Of a stretch of DNA of 64,000 bases, positions 42,648-50,548 are shown piece after piece. Positions within the stretch are counted from its first letter, which is position 1. The number at the start of each line of letters is the position of its first letter. The DNA is from Intestinimonas sp052065695 (GTDB lineage: Bacteria > Bacillota > Clostridia > Oscillospirales > Oscillospiraceae). The translations under genes were made by a program, and so were the position numbers. The DNA lies in contig NZ_JBQHTM010000007.1 of NCBI RefSeq assembly GCF_052065695.1, forward strand, positions 1 through 64,000, given 5' to 3'. The notes below the pieces were generated by a model that saw nothing but the letters and a program-made list of their open reading frames with translations, was not told where the DNA came from and made no database searches.

Positions 42648-43772
42648 ATGGACAAAAAAATGTTCCGCAGCATCCTACTCCTCATCACCTTCACCGTGGG
42701 GCTGGTTTTCGTGATCGTCAGGTTCGACGACCTCTGGCACATGGTCCGTCTGATCCTCTCCCAGCTGACCCCACTCTTTGCCGGCTTGGCCATTGCCTTT
42801 ATTCTGTCGAGGCCCTGTGCCTTCTTCCGGCGGACGTTGGACCGTGGCCTGAAAGGCACACCTCTGACCGGTTTCAGCCTTCCTCTGGCTGTGGCCCTCT
42901 CCTATGTGCTTCTGATCGGCGTGGTTGCCGCCATCTTCGCCTTTGTCATTCCCCAGCTCACCAGCAGCGTGGGCCGCTTCGCCGCCAACCTCAGCAGCTA
43001 TCTGGCCCAGGTCCAAGTCTGGATCAACGACATCACGGCCTGGCTCCATCTGGAGGAGCTGGACCTCTCCCAGTTTGGTCAGACGCTGCGGGAATTCGTC
43101 AACAGCCTCTTCTCTGCCCTCTCCACCGCCGTCCCTCAGCTCCTCTCTCTCACCAGCGGACTGGTCTCCGTGGTGGTCACCATGGTGCTGGCTCTGGTCT
43201 TCTCCGTCTATATGCTCTCCGGCAAGGACACCCTCCTGGGACAGTGCCGCCGGGTCCTCAAGGCATACGCCCCTAAAAAGGTCTACAATGTGGTGCTGGA
43301 TGTAGCTTCCCTCACCGCCGATACCTTCAGCCGCTTTGTCAGTGGCCAAATCACAGAGGCATGTATTCTGGGTGGACTTACCTTCCTCGGCATGCTCATC
43401 CTGCGGCTGGACTACGCCCTCCTCATCGCTGTACTCATCGGCGTTTCCGCTCTGGTGCCCGTGGTGGGCGCCTATGTGGGTGCCATCACCTCCGCCTTGC
43501 TGCTGGTCATGGTGGACCCCATCGACGCCCTCATCTTCCTCATCTTCCTGGTCTGCCTCCAGCAGATCGAGGGCAATGTCATCTACCCGCGAGTGGTGGG
43601 GACTTCCCTGGGACTCCCCGGCATCTGGGTCCTCACCGCCGTCACCGTGGGCGGCGGTCTCTTCGACCTGGCCGGCGTTCTCCTCAGCGTGCCGGTGGCC
43701 TCCATCCTCTACGCCCTGCTGAAGCGGGACGTGCGTAAGCGTCTGACCCGACAGGAAAAAAACAGCCAATGA
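42648..43772 (+). CDS. AI-2E-family membrane transporter
   Basis: 374 residues with eight or so hydrophobic segments in the AI-2E (PF01594-type) arrangement: an N-terminal pair, a soluble helical loop (about residues 120-170), then LALVFSVYMLSGKDTLL and the C-terminal signature SALVPVVGAYVGAI...DALIFLIFLVCLQQIEGNVIYPRVVG. Members export small molecules or act as ion antiporters; the substrate here is unknown. ATG 42648 is preferred over 42588 because the helix starts right after it. Confidence 0.88.
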   Translation: MDKKMFRSILLLITFTVGLVFVIVRFDDLWHMVRLILSQLTPLFAGLAIAFILSRPCAFFRRTLDRGLKGTPLTGFSLPLAVALSYVLLIGVVAAIFAFVIPQLTSSVGRFAANLSSYLAQVQVWINDITAWLHLEELDLSQFGQTLREFVNSLFSALSTAVPQLLSLTSGLVSVVVTMVLALVFSVYMLSGKDTLLGQCRRVLKAYAPKKVYNVVLDVASLTADTFSRFVSGQITEACILGGLTFLGMLILRLDYALLIAVLIGVSALVPVVGAYVGAITSALLLVMVDPIDALIFLIFLVCLQQIEGNVIYPRVVGTSLGLPGIWVLTAVTVGGGLFDLAGVLLSVPVASILYALLKRDVRKRLTRQEKNSQ

Positions 43773-43883
43773 AGCCAAAACGGCGTGCGGTTTTCCGCGC
43801 GCCGTTTTTCTTAAAAAAATTCTGCCTTAGTGCAACCATACGGCTCCGTTTGTCGGGATATAGGGCAGAAGGGAGGATTATAT

Positions 43884-44444
43884 ATGGAGGACAAGGCCAT
43901 CGTTGCGCTCTACTGGCAGCGGAACCAGGAGGCCATCCGGGTCACCCAGGGAAAGTATGGAGCCTATCTCAGCAAGATCGCCTGGCAAATCCTTTACGAC
44001 CGGGAGGAGGGCGAGGAGTGCGTCAACGACACCTATCTCAAGGCGTGGAACTCTATGCCCATCCAGCGGCCGACGGTGCTCTCCACCTACCTGGGGAAGA
44101 TCGTCCGGGGCTGCGCCATCGACCGCTTCCGCCACAGGCACCGGCAGAAGCGCCAGGCGTCGGAGTACGCCCTCTCCCTGGAAGAATTGGCCGAATGCCT
44201 CTCCGACGGGGACGCCACCCAGGAGGCGGTGGACCTCCACCTGCTGGGGGAGGCCATCGACACCTACCTCCGTACCCTTCCTCCCCCGGCCCGCCGGGCT
44301 TTCGTGGCCCGGTACTACTACATGGACCCCATCCGGGCGGTGGCGGTCGACCAGGGCCTGGGCCTGTCCCAAGCCAAGAGCCTTCTCCACCGGACTCGAC
44401 TGGGGCTGCGGGAGCACCTGCGAAGGGAGGGGTTTTCGGTATGA
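43884..44444 (+). CDS. RNA polymerase sigma factor, ECF-like
   Basis: 186 residues. Region 2 (EEGEECVNDTYLKAWNSMP, then LSTYLGKIVRGCAIDRFRHRHRQKRQ) and region 4 (LPPPARRAFVARYYYMDPIRAVA...LSQAKSLLHRTRLGLREHL) are recognisable; regions 1 and 3 are absent, as in extracytoplasmic-function sigma factors. ATG 43884 follows GGAGGATTATAT. The next gene overlaps by 4 bp and encodes a single-pass membrane protein that may be its anti-sigma or signal sensor. Confidence 0.85.
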   Translation: MEDKAIVALYWQRNQEAIRVTQGKYGAYLSKIAWQILYDREEGEECVNDTYLKAWNSMPIQRPTVLSTYLGKIVRGCAIDRFRHRHRQKRQASEYALSLEELAECLSDGDATQEAVDLHLLGEAIDTYLRTLPPPARRAFVARYYYMDPIRAVAVDQGLGLSQAKSLLHRTRLGLREHLRREGFSV

Positions 44445-45667
44445 AGCGGGAGGACATCAGTGACGCCATGGCCTACATCGGCGACGACCTCCTGGAGGAG
44501 ACGGACGCCGTTCGGGGTGCCGGAGGTGTGAGACGGAACCATTGGAAGGGCTTGGCCGCCCTGGCGGCCTGCGCCGGGGTGGTGCTCTTCGGGGCAATCC
44601 GCTGGGGCGGCGGTCCGGCGGAGCCGGTCCCCACCCCGGCGGCGGAGACCACCGCCCCGGTGGCAGAGACTACGGCTCCGATAGAGACAGAGCAGACCAC
44701 CGCCGCCCCCGTCCCCACGGTGGACGGCCTGCCCATGCTCACCATTGAGCTGGGGGAGACGGGCATGGGCTTTGAGGGCTACATGGCCTACGACATCTCC
44801 CAGCTGGTCAGCGGCAACCCCTGGACGGAGGAGGCCGGGCTCACCATCCTGCCCGTGTACACAAATCCGCTGGAGCTGGATGAATACGGACAGCCGGTGG
44901 GGGACCGGGCAGCCATGGAGGCCGCCCTGGAGGAGGCGGCCGGCCGCCTGGGCCTGGAGGGGGCGGAGATCGAGGAGACTGACTGGGGGGCGCTGACCAT
45001 CCGGGGGGAGGGGCTCACCCTGGATGTGACCAGCATCCTGCCCGTCACCCTGGAGTTCGAGCCCCCGCGCCCCCTGCCGGAGGGATATGACTTTGGCTAC
45101 CACGCCCCCTGTGACGCTATGGAGGCGGCGGGAGAATACCTGATGGAGACCTACGATACCCTGCTGGACATGGAAACGCCCACCCTCAGCCTCTGGGGCG
45201 GCGACTACAACATCTACCGGGAGCAGGGGTATCAGATCGAAGTCTACGAAGGGGTGGGGGACCTCACCAACCAGCTGGTGGGCTATCACTTCCGCCGGGT
45301 GGCCTTCTACCCGGACGAGGAGGGGCGGCTGTGGATGATCCGGTTTTACCAGGCCGACCTCTCCCAGAAGCTTGGGGACTACCCCATCATCACAGTGGAG
45401 GAGGCGCAGGCGCTGCTGGGAGAGGGCCACTACATCACCAGCGTGCCCTATGAGCTGCCGGGGCTGGAGTACGTGGAGAAGGTGGAGCTGGTCTACCGGA
45501 ACGGGGCGCTGGAGGGCTGCTGGATGCCCTACTACCGCTTCTACGTCCGGCTTCCGGAGGAGACGGAGGAGGACGGCCTCCAGACCTTCGGGGCCTACTA
45601 TGTGCCGGCGGTGGAGGGACGTTTCCTCACCAATCTGCCGGTGTGGGACGGCTCCTTCGACACCTGA
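44441..45667 (+). CDS. membrane protein coupled to the sigma factor, possible anti-sigma
   Basis: 408 residues. A short cytoplasmic part (MKREDISDAMAYIGDDLLEE), one membrane helix (about 30-48, GLAALAACAGVVLFGAIRWG), a Thr/Pro/Ala linker (AAETTAPVAETTAP) and a large extracytoplasmic domain. The start overlaps the sigma-factor stop (ATGA). The N-terminal ISDAMAYIGDDLLEEADxxR-type segment is common in Oscillospiraceae proteins encoded next to sigma factors. The anti-sigma role is inferred from coupling and topology only. Confidence 0.65.
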   Translation: MKREDISDAMAYIGDDLLEETDAVRGAGGVRRNHWKGLAALAACAGVVLFGAIRWGGGPAEPVPTPAAETTAPVAETTAPIETEQTTAAPVPTVDGLPMLTIELGETGMGFEGYMAYDISQLVSGNPWTEEAGLTILPVYTNPLELDEYGQPVGDRAAMEAALEEAAGRLGLEGAEIEETDWGALTIRGEGLTLDVTSILPVTLEFEPPRPLPEGYDFGYHAPCDAMEAAGEYLMETYDTLLDMETPTLSLWGGDYNIYREQGYQIEVYEGVGDLTNQLVGYHFRRVAFYPDEEGRLWMIRFYQADLSQKLGDYPIITVEEAQALLGEGHYITSVPYELPGLEYVEKVELVYRNGALEGCWMPYYRFYVRLPEETEEDGLQTFGAYYVPAVEGRFLTNLPVWDGSFDT

Positions 45668-45672
45668 ACAGC

Positions 45673-45712
45673 AAAAGGGCGGGCGGACCTGTTGGGTCCG
45701 CCCGCTCTTTTG
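45673..45712. terminator. bidirectional terminator between the sigma operon and spmB
   Basis: AAAAGGGCGGGCGGACC / GGTCCGCCCGCTCTTTT hairpin between convergent genes, with a single bulge. Confidence 0.92.
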
Positions 45713-46237
45713 TCATGTGGGGAAAAAGAGCCGCACCGCCCAGGACGCCGAGACGAAGCCGGCCAGGTCGGCGCACAGGGCAGCGGGGACGGCGTACCGG
45801 GTCTTTTTGATGCCGGCGGCGCTGAAGTAGACGGCCACGGTGTAGAAGGTGGTCTCGGTGGAGCCCAGCATCACCGCCGCTGTCCGGCCCACGGTGGAGT
45901 CGGGGCCATAGGTACGGATGAGGTCGGCCCCCACCCCCAGGGCGGCGCTGCCACTTACGGGACGCACCAGCAAAAGGGCTACGGTCTCCGGGGGGATGCC
46001 CAGGTTTTCCAGCACCGGGGCCAGAAGCCCCGCCAGCAGCTCCAAGGCTCCCGAAGCCCGGAGCATCCACACCGCCGTCAGCAGGGCGATGAGGGCGGGG
46101 ACGATGCGGATAAGGACCCCCAGGCCGTCGGCGGCCCCGGTGAGAAGGGCGTCATACACGTCCACCCGGCGCCACAGGCCCAGCAGGGCCGCCCCCGCCA
46201 GCAGAAGGGGGACGGTGAGTTCAAGCACATCCATCAT
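45713..46237 (-). CDS. spmB: spore maturation protein B
   Basis: 174 residues of a nucleoside-recognition-type membrane protein. ELTVPLLLAGAALLGLWRRVDVYDALLTGA, IVPALIALLTAVWMLRASGAL and VRPVSGSAALGV, then MLGSTETTFYTVAVYF are characteristic of SpmB. With SpmA it is required for spore-core dehydration and heat resistance in Bacillus. The start is ATG 46237 within TGATG, overlapping the spmA stop; upstream in-frame codons belong to spmA. Confidence 0.93.
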   Translation of the reverse strand: MMDVLELTVPLLLAGAALLGLWRRVDVYDALLTGAADGLGVLIRIVPALIALLTAVWMLRASGALELLAGLLAPVLENLGIPPETVALLLVRPVSGSAALGVGADLIRTYGPDSTVGRTAAVMLGSTETTFYTVAVYFSAAGIKKTRYAVPAALCADLAGFVSASWAVRLFFPT

Positions 46238-46821
46238 CAGTCCCTCCACAGCCGCGCGAAAAGCCGGGCGGCCAGGATACCCGCCGTCACCGATAGGGCC
46301 GAGGCCAGCCACACTGCCGGCAGGATGTCAAAGGGGGCGGTACTTCCCGCCCCCGCCCGCACCGCCGCCACTGTGGTGGGGATGAGCTGGATGGAGGCAG
46401 TGTTGCACACCACCAGCATGCACAGGGCGTCGGAGGCCACCCCCGGCGAGCGGCGGCTCATGCGGCGGGCGGCATCCAACCCTAAGGGGGTGGCAGCGTT
46501 CCCCAGACCCAGCAGGTTGGCCGACACATTGGCCGAGATGGCGTCCATCACGCCGCTGTCCCGGGCGAAGTCCGGGTAGAGCCGGCTCAATACCGGCCGC
46601 AGCAGCCGGGAGAGACACCCCATGGCTCCTGTCCGACGCAGCACCTCCATGACCCCCATCCACAGACACAGCGCTCCCGCCATCCCCAGACACAGCTCCA
46701 CCCCGGCGGAGGCACCCTCCATGGCGGCGGAGGCCACCTCCGAACCCCGACCGGTGGCCAGCGCACACACCAGCGAAACGGCCACCATCCCCGTCCAGAT
46801 TCCAGACATCCCCATTTTCAA
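46237..46821 (-). CDS. spmA: spore maturation protein A
   Basis: 194 residues with the SpmA landmarks WTGMVAVSLVCALATG, GVELCLGMAGALCLWMGVMEVLRRTG, MDAISANVSANLLGLGNAATPLG and LVVCNTASIQLIPTTVAAVRA. It is translationally coupled to spmB. Presence of both genes indicates an endospore former. Two ATGs (46821 and 46815) are possible starts. Confidence 0.93.
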   Translation of the reverse strand: MKMGMSGIWTGMVAVSLVCALATGRGSEVASAAMEGASAGVELCLGMAGALCLWMGVMEVLRRTGAMGCLSRLLRPVLSRLYPDFARDSGVMDAISANVSANLLGLGNAATPLGLDAARRMSRRSPGVASDALCMLVVCNTASIQLIPTTVAAVRAGAGSTAPFDILPAVWLASALSVTAGILAARLFARLWRD

Positions 46822-46926
46822 GCCCCCCTATCACTCAGAAATCTATGCCAGAATGGGCTAAAACATATCCGAGACCCACCATTTTCGTAAGATAGACATA
46901 TTTTTACACTGATTTCCATATTCTGA

Positions 46927-46954
46927 TTGACTTTTCTATACGACATGTTATAAT
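46927..46954 (+). promoter_or_regulatory. sigma-A promoter of the abrB-like gene
   Basis: TTGACT, 16-bp spacer, TATAAT, about 70 bp before the start codon. The 46822-47024 interval is AT-rich compared with its surroundings and holds nothing else recognised. Confidence 0.8.
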
Positions 46955-47024
46955 ACATGACAGATATTGGTCCGGAAACGCGCTTATGCGCCGCCATTAT
47001 CTGGGAAGGAGCTAAAACAGAACT

Positions 47025-47267
47025 ATGAAATCAACCGGGATCGTACGGAAAGTTGACGAATTGGGACGGATCGTGCTCCCTATTGAGCTGCGCCGCACCC
47101 TCGACATTGCAGAAAAGGACTCCCTGGAGATCTACGTGGATGGGGCCTCCATTGTCCTAAAAAAGTACCAGCCTGCCTGTATTTTCTGTGATGATGCCAA
47201 AGATGTTATCAATTTTAAGGGGAAGAATGTATGCCCCAACTGCATTCGCGAGCTCATGAATAAATGA
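47025..47267 (+). CDS. AbrB/SpoVT-type transition-state regulator
   Basis: 80 residues. The N-terminal swapped-hairpin DNA-binding domain (MKSTGIVRKVDELGRIVLPI then ELRRTLDIAEKDSLEIY) is followed by two CxxC pairs (CIFCDDAKDV...CPNC) in a small C-terminal part, as in AbrB-like regulators of clostridia. Such dimers repress stationary-phase and sporulation genes. GGGAAGGAG precedes the start. A strong terminator follows, so the gene is monocistronic. Confidence 0.92.
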   Translation: MKSTGIVRKVDELGRIVLPIELRRTLDIAEKDSLEIYVDGASIVLKKYQPACIFCDDAKDVINFKGKNVCPNCIRELMNK

Positions 47268-47291
47268 ATTCGGTGTCCCTTTCCTGTGGAC

Positions 47292-47329
47292 AAAAAATCC
47301 GGAGTGGCGGCTGCCGCTCCGGATTTTTT
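47292..47329 (+). terminator. terminator of the abrB-like gene
   Basis: AAAAAATCCGGAG... pairs with ...CTCCGGATTTTTT through a GGC/GCC inner stem. The 155 bp beyond it, up to rsmI, are AT-rich with no recognised feature. Confidence 0.92.
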
Positions 47330-47484
47330 ACGTAGATTTTACATAACAAATGTTTTTTCGTGTTCGAATGGTTTCGGTCGAAATCCATTTGTATTACTGA
47401 AGGTCTTTCGCATCCGAAGTTATATTGTGGATTGTATATACAAATAGTATATGCATGATAACCATAAAATTACAAAAAAGGAAT

Positions 47485-48336
47485 TCAAACGACGAGATCT
47501 GACGCGCCTTTCCCCAAGGCCAGGTCGTAGAGCGCCTTGCGGGAGAGCCCCAACTCTGCCGCCGCCTGCCGGGCAGCATCCCGGAGAGAGGCGCCAGAGG
47601 TCCGCAGCGCCTCCACACGGAGGAGGCCTGTCTCCAGAGTGGGGACATTTTCGGCCTTGGGCGTGCCGCCCTCTACCACCAGTACAAACTCCCCCTTGGG
47701 GGGATTTTCTTCGTACCAGGCCACCGCCTCCCCCAGGGTGGTGCGGCGGATCTCCTCGTGGAGCTTGGTGAGCTCCCGACACAGGGCGATGCGCCGGTCC
47801 GGGCCGAAGGTGTCCAGCAGGTCGGCCAGGGTGGATTGGAGCTTGTGGGGCGCCTCGTAGAAGAGCATGGTCCGGGTCTCTCCCTTCAGCTCTTCCAGGT
47901 GGGCCCGGCGGTTTTTCTTGTTCATGGCCAGAAAGCCCTCAAAGGTAAAGCGCCCCGTGGGCAGCCCGGAGGCGGCCAGGGCGGTGATGAGGGCGCAGGG
48001 GCCGGGGATAGAGACCACGGGGATGCCCTCTCCGGCGCACTGGCGGACCAGGTCCTCTCCGGGGTCGCTGATGGCCGGGGTGCCGGCGTCGGTGACCAGA
48101 GCGCAGCTTTCCCCCGCCAGGAGGCGGCTCAGGACAGCGGCGCCGCTCTCGCCGGTGTTGTGGCGGTAGTAGCTCACCAGAGGCTTTTTAATCCCCAGGT
48201 GGTTGAGGAGCTTCAGGGTCACCCGGGTGTCCTCGGCGGCGATAAAGTCCGCCTCGGCCAGGGTGTCGGCCATCCGGGCCGAAATATCCCCCAGGTTGCC
48301 GATGGGGGTGGGGACAAGGTAGAGGGTTCCGGGCAT
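47485..48336 (-). CDS. rsmI: 16S rRNA (cytidine1402-2'-O)-methyltransferase
   Basis: 283 residues. MPGTLYLVPTPIGNLGDISA, then AEDTRVTLKLLNHLGI, VTDAGTPAISDPGEDLV, IPGPCALITALAASGLPTGRF and FYEAPHKLQSTLADL are the tetrapyrrole-methylase-fold motifs of RsmI. It 2'-O-methylates C1402 in the ribosomal decoding centre together with RsmH. The C-terminal third (LRTSGASLRDAARQAAAELG) is the usual accessory helical domain. Confidence 0.95.
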   Translation of the reverse strand: MPGTLYLVPTPIGNLGDISARMADTLAEADFIAAEDTRVTLKLLNHLGIKKPLVSYYRHNTGESGAAVLSRLLAGESCALVTDAGTPAISDPGEDLVRQCAGEGIPVVSIPGPCALITALAASGLPTGRFTFEGFLAMNKKNRRAHLEELKGETRTMLFYEAPHKLQSTLADLLDTFGPDRRIALCRELTKLHEEIRRTTLGEAVAWYEENPPKGEFVLVVEGGTPKAENVPTLETGLLRVEALRTSGASLRDAARQAAAELGLSRKALYDLALGKGASDLVV

Positions 48337-48357
48337 GATGATGCCTCCTGTACATGA

Positions 48358-48570
48358 TTATTCTTCCGACCGGCCCAGCAGATAGTCGGTGGTGACGCCG
48401 AAGTAGTCGGCAAGGGCGTCCAGCGCTGTCACGGAAATGTTGATCTGGCCGTATTCGATCTTTTGATAGTGGTTGGTAGTCACGCTCAAAAGACGGGCAA
48501 GGTCCTCCTGGGTGGCCTTTTTCTCCTTTCGGAGTGCCCGCAGACGGGCGGAGAAAACGGAAAAGTCCAT
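48358..48570 (-). CDS. XRE-family helix-turn-helix protein 1
   Basis: 70 residues, essentially one lambda-repressor-like HTH: LRALRKEKKATQEDLARLLSVTTNHYQKIE then YGQINISVTALDALADYFGVTTDYLLGRSEE. It is a close paralogue of the upstream HTH protein and begins at its stop codon (1-bp overlap). Together they probably form repressors acting at the palindrome near 48856. Confidence 0.9.
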   Translation of the reverse strand: MDFSVFSARLRALRKEKKATQEDLARLLSVTTNHYQKIEYGQINISVTALDALADYFGVTTDYLLGRSEE

Positions 48571-48800
48571 TATTTCTCTCTCAGCTCCCCTTCCGCACGG
48601 CCCAACAGGTAGTCAGTTGAAACGCTAAAATAGTCGGCAAGGGCCATGAGGGTAGTGATGGGGATGTTGACCTGGCCGTATTCCATCTTCTGATAGTTGC
48701 TGACGGTACAGCCCAGCAGCGCCGCCATGTCCTTCTGGGTCTGTTTTTTCTGCCGACGCAGGGCTCTGAGTCGGGCGGCAAAGGTGGTCAAAGGCTCCAT
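48570..48800 (-). CDS. XRE-family helix-turn-helix protein 2
   Basis: 76 residues: LRALRRQKKQTQKDMAALLG, then CTVSNYQKMEYGQVNIPITT and LADYFSVSTDYLLGRAEG. It is a paralogue of the neighbouring HTH protein, with most recognition-helix positions different (CTVSNYQKME versus SVTTNHYQKIE). ATG 48800 is supported by GGGGGGATCC upstream; an earlier in-frame start lies in the divergent control region. Confidence 0.88.
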   Translation of the reverse strand: MEPLTTFAARLRALRRQKKQTQKDMAALLGCTVSNYQKMEYGQVNIPITTLMALADYFSVSTDYLLGRAEGELREK

Positions 48801-48814
48801 GCGGATCCCCCCTC

Positions 48815-48843
48815 TTGACAAAATAGTTCCCTCTGCATATAAT
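48815..48843 (+). promoter_or_regulatory. consensus sigma-A promoter of the 71-residue gene
   Basis: TTGACA, exactly 17 bp, TATAAT: a perfect match to the consensus in both hexamers. It points right, away from the two HTH genes. Confidence 0.92.
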
Positions 48844-48868
48844 AAACACACAATTAAATTGTGTGTTT
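48844..48868. promoter_or_regulatory. perfect 25-bp operator palindrome
   Basis: AAACACACAATT-A-AATTGTGTGTTT, a perfect inverted repeat starting one base after the -10 box and covering the transcription start. A dimeric HTH repressor bound here would block the strong promoter. The HTH proteins encoded on the left are the obvious candidates. Confidence 0.88.
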
Positions 48869-48882
48869 AAGGAGGGATAGAA

Positions 48883-49098
48883 ATGAATGATTTCCTGTGT
48901 TGGCTCTACGACCACTACATCCACCCCCACATCCTGGCCCAGCCCATGGACGACGGGGACACTCTCCGCTGCTCCCTGCTGGATGGCAGCGTTACGCCGG
49001 AGCAGCGGCGGGATGTGGAGGCGGTGCTGCGGCGCTACGCCTGCCAGGGGTTCCTGTTAGGCCTGCGGACCGGCGCCGGACTGGGGCCCCTCCTGTAA
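48883..49098 (+). CDS. 71-residue protein of unknown function under operator control
   Basis: MNDFLCWLYDHYIHPHILAQ, then MDDGDTLRCSLLDG and LTPEQRRDVEAVLRRYACQG-like helices; no signal peptide or membrane helix. AAGGAGGGATAG precedes ATG 48883. It is preceded by a perfect promoter and operator and so is probably strongly induced when repression is lifted. Its last 42 bp overlap the 3' end of the convergent trmN6-like gene. I do not recognise the family; an accessory or toxin-like role cannot be judged from sequence. Confidence 0.7.
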   Translation: MNDFLCWLYDHYIHPHILAQPMDDGDTLRCSLLDGSVTPEQRRDVEAVLRRYACQGFLLGLRTGAGLGPLL

Positions 49099-49725
49099 CT
49101 GCACAGGCAGCACCTCCAGGCCGGGACGGCCCTGGCGCACCGCCTCCACCAGAGCGGCGGAGGGGGGCGCGGAGAGGCTGTGCTGGAGGAGGACCATACG
49201 CTTGGGCTCCAGGCCGTGGTCCCGCAGGGCGGCGAAGAGGTCGGGCAGGCGCTCCGGACGGTGGACCAGGGCGAACCGGCCCCCGGGCCGGGTCAGGTAT
49301 CCGGCGGTGGCGCACAGCTCCGTGAGGGTGCACCCCTCCTCACTGCGGGCCGGTCCCCCGGACTTCCCTGCCCCGGTGGGGAACCAGGGGGGATTGGAGA
49401 TCACCAGGTCGAAGGCGTTGGCGGGAAAGAGCCGCCGGTCCCGCAGGTCCCCGGTGACCACCCGGGCGTCCAGGCCGTTTCGGGCAAAGGTTTGCCGGGC
49501 CACGTCGGCGGCGGCGGGGGAGACCTCCACCCCGGTGAGAGAGAGGCTCTCCTCCCTGTCCAGCAGCAGCAGGCCCAGCACCCCCGAGCCGCAGCCCAGG
49601 TCGCACACCTTCCACCGGCGGCGCACCGTGGCGAACCGGCCCAGAGCCAGGCTGTCGCCCCCCAGGGGAAAGCAGTCCTCCGTCAGAAGGAGGGTATAGC
49701 GGCCCAGCCGCTCCGTCCGCTCCAT
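49057..49725 (-). CDS. TrmN6-like tRNA(adenine-N6) methyltransferase
   Basis: 222 residues of a class I SAM-dependent methyltransferase. The N-terminal TEDCFPLGGDSLALGRF, motif I VCDLGCGSGVLGLLLL, acidic loop GVEVSPAAADVARQ and catalytic NPPWFP (LVISNPPWF) fit the TrmN6/YfiC family that modifies A37 of tRNA1(Val). The gene overlaps the convergent 71-residue gene at its 3' end. Confidence 0.88.
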   Translation of the reverse strand: MERTERLGRYTLLLTEDCFPLGGDSLALGRFATVRRRWKVCDLGCGSGVLGLLLLDREESLSLTGVEVSPAAADVARQTFARNGLDARVVTGDLRDRRLFPANAFDLVISNPPWFPTGAGKSGGPARSEEGCTLTELCATAGYLTRPGGRFALVHRPERLPDLFAALRDHGLEPKRMVLLQHSLSAPPSAALVEAVRQGRPGLEVLPVQLQEGPQSGAGPQA

Positions 49726-49789
49726 GGCCCTTGGCCCCCTTTTGTGCTAAAATGAGAAAAATGAAAAAAAAGAGAAAAGGAATGATCGC

Positions 49790-50548
49790 ATGGACATCCG
49801 CGCCGTCACCACCCTGGCTCCGGGAGGGCCCGCCGGCCTGCTCGGCGGCTTTCAGGCCTGGGAGGGGGGCAGGCTGATAGGCTCCCTCACCCTCTTCATC
49901 CCTTTGGGCCATACCGCCCAGGTGAGCGTCTTCGTCCCCACCGAACACCGGCGGAAGGGGATCTTCTCCGCCCTCCTCGCAGAGGCGGAGGTCGCCTGCC
50001 GGGCTCAGGGGGCAAAGCGGCTCCTCCTGGTCTGCGGCGGGGAGAGCGGCGACGGTCAGGCGGTGGCGGCCCGCTGGGGACTGGCCCTGGACCACAGCGA
50101 GTACGTGATGGTGTGCAAAGGGCCTCGGCCGGAAGGGACGAAAGACCCCGCCCTGCGGCTGGCCGGTCTCCCGGACCTGGAGCGGGTGGCCGCCCTCACG
50201 GAGGCGGCCTTCGGCGACACCCCGGCGGAGGCCCTCTCCATGGCGGAAAACACCCTCTCCGATCCGGCCCGGCAGTGCTGGGGGTTATGGGAGGGAGAGC
50301 GGCTCCTGGCCGCGGCCGGGGTGGGCCCGGCAGCGGAGGGCCTGTCCATCTATAGCGTGGCGGTGGACCCCGCCCGGAAGGGACAGGGCCTGGGGCGGCG
50401 GCTCATGGCCGGTCTGCTGGCCGTGCTGCCCCGGGACAGGGCCCTGGTGGTGGAGGTGGACAGCGGAAACCGGCCTGCCCGTGCCCTCTATGAGTCCTTC
50501 GGTTTCAGAGAGACCCGGCGGCAGGACTATTTTGCCCGCGGTCTGTGA
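49790..50548 (+). CDS. tandem GNAT-fold acetyltransferase
   Basis: 252 residues with two GNAT-like halves. The N-terminal half (about 1-110) has VSVFVPTEHRRKGIFSALLAEAE. The C-terminal half (about 120-250) has IYSVAVDPARKGQGLGRRLMAGLL, where RKGQGLG is an intact acetyl-CoA pyrophosphate loop, and ARALYESFGFRETRRQDYFA. The substrate is unknown; the RimI-like ending suggests a small amine or protein N-terminus. The 3' end overlaps the convergent nudix gene by 44 bp. Confidence 0.85.
   Translation: MDIRAVTTLAPGGPAGLLGGFQAWEGGRLIGSLTLFIPLGHTAQVSVFVPTEHRRKGIFSALLAEAEVACRAQGAKRLLLVCGGESGDGQAVAARWGLALDHSEYVMVCKGPRPEGTKDPALRLAGLPDLERVAALTEAAFGDTPAEALSMAENTLSDPARQCWGLWEGERLLAAAGVGPAAEGLSIYSVAVDPARKGQGLGRRLMAGLLAVLPRDRALVVEVDSGNRPARALYESFGFRETRRQDYFARGL

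Noticed and set aside
47355..47390. GTTCGAAT sequence resembling a tRNA T-loop
   Set aside because: AT-rich surroundings with no cloverleaf; no tRNA gene found in the window.
48358..48800. The two HTH genes as the phage repressor module
   Set aside because: They are 30 kb from the phage operon and have their own perfect operator and target gene next to them.
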